From Chanos chanos (lineage: Eukaryota > Chordata > Actinopteri > Gonorynchiformes > Chanidae): DNA of 64,000 bases. Shown piece after piece: positions 55,487 through 64,000 of this stretch. The stretch spans positions 14,625,366 through 14,689,365 of the forward strand of contig NC_044509.1 in NCBI RefSeq assembly GCF_902362185.1, in the 5' to 3' direction. Below the pieces are notes generated by a model, which was not told the DNA's origin, made no database searches, and saw only the letters and a list, made by a program, of their open reading frames with translations. The position numbers and the translations under genes are program-made. Position 1 is the stretch's first letter, and each line of letters begins with the position of its first letter.

Positions 55487-55811
55487 AAACCTAGGTAGTT
55501 ATGTATAACTCCAGAAAGTTTCAGTGCACAGTAAGTAGAAGCTGTAAGTAGGTACTAATTCAAGTTAGCATAGTGTTTGTATGTTTGTTTGTTCTGTTTC
55601 TATGACTAAAACTGTGAGTTCTGTGAGATTTTATGTGTTTGCATTCTCCCTTTTTGTGTTTGTTTCACAGAATTGTATAAATATCATGCATCTTTGTATC
55701 GGGTCTTGTAAAGCGTGTGAGAAAGAGTTTATAAAAACAGCATCTCTGACAGAGTCCTTAGAGGATTTCTGAAAGTTCGTAAAATATGTTTTGTTGTTGT
55801 TGTTGTTGTTT
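55487..55811. other. Gap between smad9 and rfxap 3' ends
   Basis: No gene was recognised. The short frame at 55581 has no domain. A (GTT)n run lies at about 55793-55809. Confidence 0.4.
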
Positions 55812-56534
55812 TTTATTGAGCAGAGGCACAGCCTGTATCTTTCATCTTCACAATTAGAAGAAAAACCTCTATCATTCTCATCATTTTAACACAGCATTGA
55901 TTTAAAATTGTTTAAAAGACAAATTAACAGGATGGCACACGAAACATTTCATGAAAATATTTTAAAAACTCTGAGCACAGACAAAATAAATTACCTATCA
56001 ATCTGACCACTCTAAAAAAAAGTTTACATTTCTGTAAACATAAGCTGCCTTACAATAAGTTAAACATTTTTTCAAACAATATAATTCCTTATGATACAGA
56101 CTGTGTTGGAAATTTATCACACAATGATCCTGACAGAACTACACCTATAAAATTACATCATCCTTTCAGTTCATCACAGTTTTACACAAATATTAGGCAA
56201 GTTTAGGATAATTTCGAAGATAAATAACTGCTACATGGTGATCAGTCATAGATGGTCCTTAAGATATGAAGGACTTAAAAACAGACAAATCACTCATGAG
56301 TGTTTTGAAAAAAAAAAACGAGTTAATCATGTACACAGTGATGGACAGTGTGCGTCGACTCGGCAACCTACTCGAGCAATGTCAATGTGACATTCACTCA
56401 AGGGAAAGACCATGTCGCTTCAGTGGAGGATGTCTGAACAGCAGCATGCAAAACACTAGTTTTCTGATCACAGTCGGTATCCATATGAGAGGACGTGATT
56501 GTGAAAGGAGAGGAGTCTGCAGCTGGGTGCCGCC
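55812..56534 (-). terminator. rfxap: rfxap 3' UTR and poly(A) signal
   Basis: TTTATT at 55812-55817 reads AATAAA on the minus strand, 718 bases past the rfxap stop. The intervening AT-rich sequence has no other gene. The plus-strand frame at 56266 is a shadow of the UTR and last exon. Confidence 0.5.
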
Positions 56535-57784
56535 TCAAAAGTTCTGCTGCGTCTGGGCCCGGGCCTGTGAGCTCAGAAGCTTCTGTTGCTGCTGCAGGAA
56601 ACTGATGACCTCTGGACTCCTTAGCAGAGACTGGAAACAAAAACAAAACAATTTAGTACCCTTTTTTTTTTTTTTTTTTACAACTCAACCACTTATAACT
56701 ACAAGTAAAAAAAAAAAGAAGGAATTGCTAGACAGCTTTGAGCAGTAAGGTTAAAATACTCACCAGTCTCTTCTGGTTCAGCACCTGTTCGATCAGAGAG
56801 GGCCTGGCTGGCCGATCTCCCATCGTTCCGAGTCGCTGCTTGGTAACAGAAACGGGCCTCTCCTCTGAACTCTCCTGTGGCACAGGTTTGAAACAGTCAT
56901 CGTAAGAGCAGGTTTTAAATATTTTAAGGAAATAGACTTTGTCGCTCTATTTTTAATTGTATCGAGTGTTGCTAGTGCAGGATTAGAGAAACGTTAGGAT
57001 ATGGTTCTCCGAGACTAGAGAGGGAAATACCCAGCTCACTACCTTGTTCCTCAAAAGTGACTTGAATCGCAAAAAAAAACCCACACCCTGTAAATCATAA
57101 ATTTGTGTCGACGTTTCGATACTCTGTTAGGCTCAAAGTTTTGCAACACAGTATCTTAATATCGATTCCCTCGCATTTTTACCCGAGTGTCCCAATTTCG
57201 TCCCTGGTGAGCATTGGTGGTGAAACTAAACGGAATTTAGGGCTAGGTTACGAACTGTCATCCTGAACATTACCCAAAACGATTATGATACTTACGTCTA
57301 ATTTTCCGGAGGACATTGCCTGGTCGCTTTTCTTTTTCTTGTATTTGTCTTTGTACATTTTATTACGATGTTTCTTGCACATCCAAGGCTTTCTTTGTTT
57401 TGCCACCTGCGTCGTGGTCTCTTTGCATCCTTCGTATGTGCATTTCTTTGGCACGTTCTCGTTGTCACCGGACGTCTCTTCCTCGTTCAGTTCTTCTGGA
57501 CTCGCCGTGCTGTCGCGGGGATCACCGGCATCTTGAACGTCGCTCTCCTCTCCTGGATCATCCATGTCGTAGGAAAACGAGTTGTTGTTGTTGTTATCCT
57601 GATCCTGCGCGGTTGCCTCATCTCTGCTTCCTACCACGCCGCTGTTGTCAACAAAATAGCTTTGCCCGTCCTTACTAAGCAAAATTGAAACGGTAGAGTC
57701 TTTGTTATTCGCAGCCGAAGCCGCATTGTCATCCTCACTCATTTTTAGCCCAGGATACGCGTTTTGCTCGTTAAATTCCTTCAC
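56535..57784 (-). CDS. rfxap: Regulatory factor X-associated protein
   Basis: Minus-strand exons are 57296-57784 (or from 57742), 56764-56874 and 56535-56630, all phase 0. The protein is 231 aa from the first Met or 217 aa from MSEDDNA; both are in frame and the choice is open. The N-terminus is acidic and poorly conserved. The core CTYEGCKETTTQVAKQRKPW, MCKKHRNKMYKDKYKKKKSD is the diagnostic RFXAP basic region. The C-terminal GDRPARPSLIEQVLNQKRL and SLLRSPEVI...FLQQQQKLL form the Gln-rich helix that binds RFX5. The protein is a subunit of the nuclear RFX complex that activates MHC class II promoters. It is shorter than human (272 aa), mainly in the N-terminus. It is convergent with smad9. 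Confidence 0.96.
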
Positions 57785-58708
57785 TCACACCTTGGTTTCG
57801 AACTGGTGTCGACAGTTAGTAGCTAATTACTATTAACAGCTAGTAGCTTAGCAAGTTAGCTAACATGCTTATGCCTTTGGTGTAAGCCACTTGTAACAGA
57901 TCAAGAACAAGAAAACAAAACACACAATGCTTTACATCGTTGAAAATAATTTTCACGTAAGTCTTACTGTTGGCTCGTTGCACATATAAGAGGAAAGGAT
58001 AAAAGTTAGTGTACCCTAGGTTTACAGAAAACTTGAAACGTTTGTGTTTACATCTAACGTTCGCGAACCCACCGCAATGGCAGCAAATGACAAGCTATGA
58101 TTGGGATGAAGAGGGTTCATGAGAAGTATAACCAACAGGATCTTGAGAGATAGCCCTCTTGTGGCAGAATGTGGTATGGCAAGCATCATTTCCTTTCAAA
58201 ACTCAACTTGGTCAAATAATCACTATATGTGACTTGTGACTTATTTCACTTGAATCAAAAAGTAATTGCACATCAAACCCGATTTACACTAGCGTTTTGT
58301 ATTATGCTGCTTTCAATTTGTTATATGGACATAGACTGAAAACAACTAAAAGTAATTTGCTGAAATTAAGTATTAATGCAAGTATGCAATTAATGTAATT
58401 ATGCATTGAAAATCAGGTCTTTATTTGCGAGTAGTCTTCCAGCAGTTTAGCATCCTTATCGTCCAATAGCAAGCAGTTTTACTATCCATCTGTCTTGCTA
58501 TTGTCTGCTCATAGTTGCTCAATTTTTTCACCTTTTCATCAGTTAGTTCTGTGTTTTTTGCCTTTTTTTCTTTCACAGATGGAGGAACTAAAAAAAAAAT
58601 ACAATCATGTTATATCATTCGATAAACTTAAACTCAGTTCAGTGTCACAGGGTAGCATATCACATATTTATGGAGTAAAGAAATGATCGTCTTTCCGTTT
58701 TGTTATTA
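57785..58708. other. Upstream region of rfxap
   Basis: The rfxap promoter and 5' UTR should lie in the first 200-300 bp, but no core motif stands out. Beyond that is AT-rich intergenic DNA. The 63-aa frame at 58495 lacks domains. A minus-strand AATAAA at 58709-58714 could serve sertm1. Confidence 0.45.
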
Positions 58709-59120
58709 TTTATTGATATTTAATGGAAAATCACTTTGAAGTTTCATCATGACTGGCTAGTCACCAGTCACTGGTTAGTTGATTGACATAATATGCCATA
58801 ACATGGAAAGCCCTAAAATGAAGTTTGTCAGTCAGTTTGAAGAGGGCCTGAGTGCTCACTCAGAGAAAAAAAAACACACAGACAAATAAAATGATGGCTA
58901 TTGGTCAAAACAAGTAAGAACGAAACCCCTTAATCATCAGTTGATCCAGAAGTGATTGCAGAAGGTTGTTTTTTAACAGATAGATTCTTCAAAAGATCTT
59001 TTGAAGTTTCTCAGAGAGAAAGTTCATTTGTGTCACAGCAATCAGCTGCTGCACTCTGCCTAAAAAGAAGAGGACCAGATACTGTACAAAGTTACTTTGT
59101 AAACCTTATTAGTCTTTTAG

Positions 59121-59173
<53 letters not shown>

Positions 59174-59441
59174 TGTGTGTGCGTGCATGCGTGTGTGTGC
59201 ATGCATGCGTGTGTGTGTGTGCGTGCGTGTGTGTGTGTGTGTGTGTGTGTGTCTGTGTGTGCGTGCATGCGTGTGTGTGTGTGTGCGCGTGTGTGTGCGT
59301 GCATGCGTGTGTGTGCATGCATGCGTGTGTGTGTGTGTGTGTGTGCGTGCATGCGTGTGCGTGTGCGCGTGTGTGTGTGTGCGTGTGCGTGCGTGTGTGC
59401 GTGTGTGTGTGTGTGTGTGTGTGCGTGCATGCGTGTGTGTG
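59121..59441. repeat. 321-bp alternating purine-pyrimidine (TG/CA-rich) tract
   Basis: The tract is mainly TG with interspersed GCGTGCATGC blocks. By eye the strict alternation is broken at one base, near 59253. It lies 45 bp past the sertm1 stop codon, probably in that gene's 3' UTR. All long frames over it on either strand are artefacts of the repeat. Confidence 0.95.
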
Positions 59442-59485
59442 AGGTAATTATGTCATAAGAGCAGACGTATGGTGTTCCAGGCCTC

Positions 59486-59818
59486 TCAGGACGACAGAGA
59501 GGAGACAGTGGATCTTTGGGAGGACAGGCTGCAGATCTCCATGTTGGTGAAGGAGCTGCCGGCCTCGCTGCTGCATTCCGGGTAAGAGGAGCTGGATGAA
59601 ATGATGTTCTTCAGCCTGTGGAGGGCGATGATGAGGAGCGTGAGGAGGAAGACCAGGAGGCTGAGGAAGATGGAGACGTAGACGTAAACGTTGTCCGGAC
59701 GTCCGGACGACGCCGCGGCGGCTGCCGTGGAGATGGAGGTCGGCATTAGCTTTAAAAATGTCCCGTTGTCCAGCTCCGTGCCGTTCAGCTCGTCCACAGA
59801 CGCGTCCATCCCAGACAT
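59486..59818 (-). CDS. sertm1: Serine-rich and transmembrane domain-containing protein 1
   Basis: A one-exon CDS of 110 aa (human 107). Residues about 44-66, VYVYVSIFLSLLVFLLTLLI, form a single membrane span, followed by ALHRLKNIISSSSSYPE and SEAGSSFTNMEICSLSSQ, nearly identical to human SERTM1 as I recall it. NGT sequons precede the span, which fits an outside N-terminus. Function is poorly known. A good acceptor (CTTCCGCAG) lies about 10 bases before the start codon, so an upstream non-coding exon is expected at higher coordinates. Position next to rfxap in the same orientation matches human synteny. Confidence 0.95.
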   Translation of the reverse strand: MSGMDASVDELNGTELDNGTFLKLMPTSISTAAAAASSGRPDNVYVYVSIFLSLLVFLLTLLIIALHRLKNIISSSSSYPECSSEAGSSFTNMEICSLSSQRSTVSSLSS

Positions 59819-59828
59819 GTCAGCTGCG

Positions 59829-61730
59829 GAAGAGGATCTGAGGAAGAGAACGGAGGGAAATGTTCAATTCCCTAAAAAGGAAAAGGCGGGAGAATTCCAC
59901 CGCTGGTTTGGAAACTGAATTCAGGTGGGGAAACTTCAAGAACTCCTACACCTGCACATCAAAGAGAGAAATCTCGAATCTAATTTTGACAGATGGGCCG
60001 TTTGGGATTTTTTTTTTAAATTTCAAGCACATCCAGGCCGTTCGTCACGGCAAATTACTGTCTAATGTTCCACATGTCAACTCCAAACATATAACTCTTG
60101 ATTACTAATAAAGATTTACTGTACTTTAGCAACTGAATATTTGAAAGTTTAACATGCATCAAGTGTGTCATTAGAGAGTACCACAAATTTCCATTAACAA
60201 GGTAACATTGAAAAGTACTGTAAATTTCTGATTTCATTTCTCATACAGTCCTCAGAATAATGAGAAAGTTCATCCTATTTTTGTTGCTGCGTTCTCCTTT
60301 TATTACAGTACGTTTTGGCTACGACACAAGACAAACACCGAAACTACAGCGCAGACGCGGTGTGGTGTCAGATAAACCATTTTCACTTTGTTTTAGGTTG
60401 TCACAGGTCGTTTAAAAAAGATAATAAAAAAATATTACGCGTCCCATTCGCCCAGCGTTTCGCCCTCTCTCTCTGGATCTCTCTATTGTTGTTATTACTG
60501 AAAAACACTTGTGAGCATCAGATTCAGTTTGAAGAGGGTAATAATTGGGCTTAATTATGCTTTTTGTTTCCAGGCAACATGCGTGTAACCGTGCCTTTTT
60601 CTTTTTTTTTTTTTATAAACTGGTAACCAGTTTTGCGGGCCATTTAGGGGTGCCCACAGAGCCTTTGTCAGAGAGAGAGAAGGTCACTCTCCTGTTTACA
60701 CCTCCGCGTGTTAGCATTTCATGAATAATTGATTGGAGAGCTTCTGAGTGGAAAAATGTCACAACATTAGCCGTTTAAGTGAAAGGCAATAGCCTCACAC
60801 CGCAGACAGAATTCACCCACAGTTACCGAAGGTGAACAGGTTACTCTGGATTCTTCTTGATTTTTATGTATTTACAAACACCATTTAAAAACAGTAGTTT
60901 GGAGGTCACTGACAAATACGTAATAATGCTATGAAATCTAGAAAGAAGCAAGATCGTATGGAGAAACCACCTGTCGACCATTCTTCATGTGCTTAATTAA
61001 TTTCTCTCTCTGTAAGAAATGCACTGAATAGAATACAATAGAACAGAATAGACTTAATTAAAGAAATCTGTTATGAGTTATATCTTTCAGGTTCAGTGTG
61101 TCCCTGGCCGTGTGTGAATACAACTCAAAATAATTTCATGGATGTATAGATGTGTTTTTTTTGTCTGTTTGTTTGTTTTATAATGCTTTTCTGTTTGAGT
61201 GAAATTTACTGAGCATCAGAGTTTAAAAAGAGAACGTTTCCGTGAGGATGTGGTCTGTTACATGCAATAAAACTGACGTGTTGTGCTACTTGTGCGTCAT
61301 ATCCCGGTTTCTCCAGTTTAATCAGATGGTATGATACAGCCTCATATAAAAAGCCAGATTACAGGCCTGTGGTCATTCTGTTTTCTGTTTTGTTAATTTT
61401 TTTTTCCTTTCATGGGCACTTCTTTTTTTGCTGAACTCCCCTGTACAAATAGCCTAATTATCATAGTCCTGTTCCTCAAAAAATCTTCTCTGTTAGATCA
61501 TCGCTCTGTCAAACTCCTCTGTGCATCTCTTTCAGCCATTAGACCACTCAGCCCCAAAGCTCACTGCCACATTGATTAGATCCACATCCTCAGCCTTGGC
61601 ACCAATTGGTTTATCTTTTTGGAGAGAAATGACCTGATCTCACGCACGCACATACAAACACATACACAGTCAAACACCCCCCTACACACAAACACACACG
61701 CTCACACACACTCACACACACAGACATTCT
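59829..61730. other. Upstream region of sertm1, no further gene recognised
   Basis: The stretch contains the expected but unlocated 5' exon of sertm1. Bases about 60655-60860 are complex, non-repetitive sequence with homeobox-like ATGAATAATTGATTGG, unlike the flanking simple DNA. No coding exon was supported. Confidence 0.45.
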
Positions 61731-62083
61731 CTCTCCCTCACACTTCCTATGCCTCTCTCTCTCTCTCTCTCTCTCTCTCCTTCCTCATCTTGGTCCTGTT
61801 CAGCTGGTGGCCTCACACTGAATGTCTGCAGAGGATGTGGGGGTAATGTCTTTCTTTGATTCTTTTTTTTTTTTTCCACACAGTAAAGTCTGTAAATTGA
61901 GATTCCGTTTTTTTGGGGGGGATGGCGTGACCGGCGAAGGAATGTGGTCGTGAAAGAAAAAAAGAGACTCATAAACTCATAAAGGAAAGAAAACCCACAG
62001 AGGGTATGAATGAAAGAGAGAGAGGCTGAGGAGTGAGAGAATGTCATTTTGCAATGACTGGTATGCCACAAACACAATCACAA

Positions 62084-62119
<36 letters not shown>

Positions 62120-62287
62120 ACTCATAAGAGAGAAGGAGAGAGAGAGTGCATGTGTGAGAGAGAGAGAGAAAGAGAAAGAGAGAGAGAGAGAATGAGAGAA
62201 TGAGAGAAAGAGACTGTTCATGACTGTGTGATCATGTGCTCATCATTTGTAAGTGTATGTAAAGAAAAAAATTAAATGAGACAGCGG

Positions 62288-62352
<65 letters not shown>

Positions 62353-62918
62353 TGTGTGCGTGCACACGCATGTTATTGTGAGAGAGTGAGAGCGCTGTTA
62401 CTGTTACTCACTCTTCTAAGTCGCTGTTACTGTAGTGTTAGTCTGATCTGTCAGTTTAGAACTGTGTACATTTGCGATGTTAGTCACAGTGTTAGTCGAT
62501 GTTGTTAGTCATGTCAGACCATACAGAGAGACGCTGGCTAAACCTACTATCTCTTTATATCATTACCATTCCCAGTCATTGATTTATCCTTTAAAGAAAG
62601 CAAAACTTGTCAGAAACAGTTTACATAGACATCAGTGTACCAGTAGACGTACAGACCTTTTGACTGATTGGAGAAGCCCTCTTCTACACCGTAAAGAGAT
62701 CCATGCTCTTGTTTTAGTAATCCCATGAAAAATTCCTCATAGTCCAACAGAGAGAGAGAGAGAGAGAGAACCTGGAAGATACACACACAGACAGATGCAG
62801 AAACAGACACTGTGCTGTTTGAGACCGAGAGAAGGAGGAAACGGATTAGACAGTGATCGCTCTGTTGCACCAATCTGTCACTGCGAGCTTGAATGTCCAG
62901 CTGTGGTACTCCAAATAC

Positions 62919-62957
<39 letters not shown>

Positions 62958-62996
62958 CTCTCTCTCTCCCCCCTCTGTGTGTGTGTGTGTGTGTGT

Positions 62997-63045
<49 letters not shown>

Positions 63046-63360
63046 TCTCTCACTCTCTCTTTCTCTCTCTGTCTCTCCCCCCCCCTCGCTCTCCTCCCTC
63101 TGTGTGTGTGTGTGTCATTCTCTCTCTCTCCCTCTTTCTCTCTCTTTGTCTCTCTCTGTCTGTCTCTCTCTTTCTTTCTTTCTCTCTGTCTCTCTCTTTC
63201 TCTCTCTCTGTCTCTCCCCTCTCACCCCTATCACCCTGTCTTTGTGGTTCTTTTACATTCACACTTTCTGCTTCGCCTTTCCCTTTCCCCTCCCTGACAC
63301 CCCCCCCCCCCCCCCCCGCCCCCACCCTGTTTCTGCAGTCTCTCTATTTTCTCTTTTCCT
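61731..63360. repeat. Cluster of (CT)n, (TG)n and (GA)n microsatellites
   Basis: Tracts include (CT)n at about 61751-61779, (TG)n at 62084-62117, (GA)n-rich 62130-62210, (TG)n at 62290-62351, (GA)n at 62750-62769, mixed (CT)n/(TG)n at 62925-63220 and a C run at 63301-63317. Long Ser-Leu frames over this region are repeat artefacts. Confidence 0.9.
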
Positions 63361-63824
63361 TTGCAACCCCCTTTGCTCTAATAGCTGATATTAATGTTGA
63401 ACATTACACAAACATTGTTCATCTAGCAGATACTAATGGATCTGTTATTTGCAATGGATTGATTCTTTTTTGTCCCCCTGAATAATGAAACATAATAGCC
63501 AACGCGTCCGGAGAAAATCTCTTGATTCATTTTAAAGTACAATTCTTTTTTTAAAGTACAATTTTTTTTTCACTGCACCATCTGCTCTCTGCAGGCCTCA
63601 TTTACTTCTCCAGCTTCAAAGCCCTGACATAAGCCCCAGCTTTAAAGTCGCTCGCCCCTTCACACAATGCACACAAAAAAAAACAACACCTTTGAGTAGT
63701 TTTGGACTCTTCAGAGTTGGACCTGTGCAGCAAGACACAAAGCCAGGCCTCCCACCATGTGGGTGGCTAATTGGTATCTATTGCGATGGCTGTCTATGTT
63801 GAGAGCATCAACCCCGTGGTTCTT
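63361..63824. other. Complex non-coding sequence, possible conserved element
   Basis: Between microsatellite blocks lies non-repetitive sequence with CATTACACAAACATTGTTCA (a SOX-like ACATTGTT site) and CCCAGCTTTAAAG. No open frame of note. Conservation is a guess from texture only. Confidence 0.3.
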
Positions 63825-64000
63825 GGTGTGTTTGTGCGTGTGTGTGAGTGTGTGTGTGAGAGTGTGTGAGTGTGTGTGTGAGAGTGTGTGAGTGTGTGTG
63901 AATGTGTGTGTGTGTGAATGTGTGTGTGTGTGTGTGTGTGTGTGTGAGTGAGTGTGTGAGTGTGTGTGTGAGAGTGTGTGAGAGTGTGTGAGAGTGTGTG
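63825..64000. repeat. (TG)n/(GAGTG)n simple repeat at the right edge
   Basis: TG dinucleotides are mixed with GAGTGTG units and continue to the window end. Confidence 0.93.

Noticed and set aside
58952-59458. Cys-Val-rich 168-aa protein and His-Thr antisense proteins
   Set aside because: They are translations of a (TG)n/(CA)n microsatellite.
62795-63485. Ser-Leu-rich proteins of about 200 aa
   Set aside because: They are translations of (CT)n and (TG)n tracts.

Overview
The window is chromosomal DNA from a ray-finned (teleost) fish. This rests on compact multi-exon genes with vertebrate splice signals, a Rex3 LINE, Tc1-like and hAT-type DNA transposons, dense (TG)n/(CT)n microsatellites, and an intronless-CDS UGT of the fish UGT5 type. 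No bacterial, CRISPR or organelle features were seen. All calls come from reading the sequence and translations; no database search was run.

Layout. (1) 0.7-3.4 kb: plus-strand 3' portion of an Ig-superfamily receptor gene (CD2/SLAM-like), with its first exon off the left edge. (2) 3.4-13 kb: gene-poor, with a 28-bp minisatellite, a Tc1-like transposase relic, one unrecognised two-exon coding candidate (minus strand, 9.1-9.5 kb) and repeat fragments. (3) 13.2-14.8 kb: minus-strand UDP-glucuronosyltransferase with a probable 5' non-coding exon near 16.2 kb. (4) 17.2-22.5 kb: two well-preserved insertions, a 985-bp non-autonomous hAT element with a perfect 8-bp target duplication and a Rex3 LINE with an uninterrupted reading frame and a 14-bp target duplication. 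(5) 26-59.8 kb: a conserved vertebrate block supt20h(+) - exosc8(-) - alg5(+) - smad9(+) - rfxap(-) - sertm1(-). Order and relative orientation match, in mirror image, the human chromosome 13q13 block SERTM1-RFXAP-SMAD9-ALG5-EXOSC8-SUPT20H (from memory). (6) 59.8-64 kb: non-coding sequence upstream of sertm1, rich in simple repeats with two stretches that look like conserved non-coding sequence.

The block genes act in separate processes: SAGA/autophagy scaffold (supt20h), RNA exosome ring (exosc8), dolichol-phosphate-glucose synthesis for N-glycosylation (alg5), BMP signalling (smad9), MHC class II enhanceosome (rfxap), and a small neural-type membrane protein (sertm1). exosc8 and alg5 are head-to-head across about 550 bp. 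supt20h/exosc8 and smad9/rfxap are tail-to-tail. Exon maps give complete reading frames for supt20h (849 aa), exosc8 (277 aa), alg5 (323 aa), smad9 (467 aa), rfxap (217 or 231 aa) and sertm1 (110 aa), close to the human lengths where compared.

I found no convincing novel multi-gene system. The items most worth a second look are the transposon insertions with exact target duplications, two duplicated 5' splice sites, a start codon that is the only coding triplet of its exon, two minisatellites (one gives open antisense nonapeptide frames), a 321-bp nearly perfect purine-pyrimidine alternation near sertm1, and the unrecognised two-exon gene.
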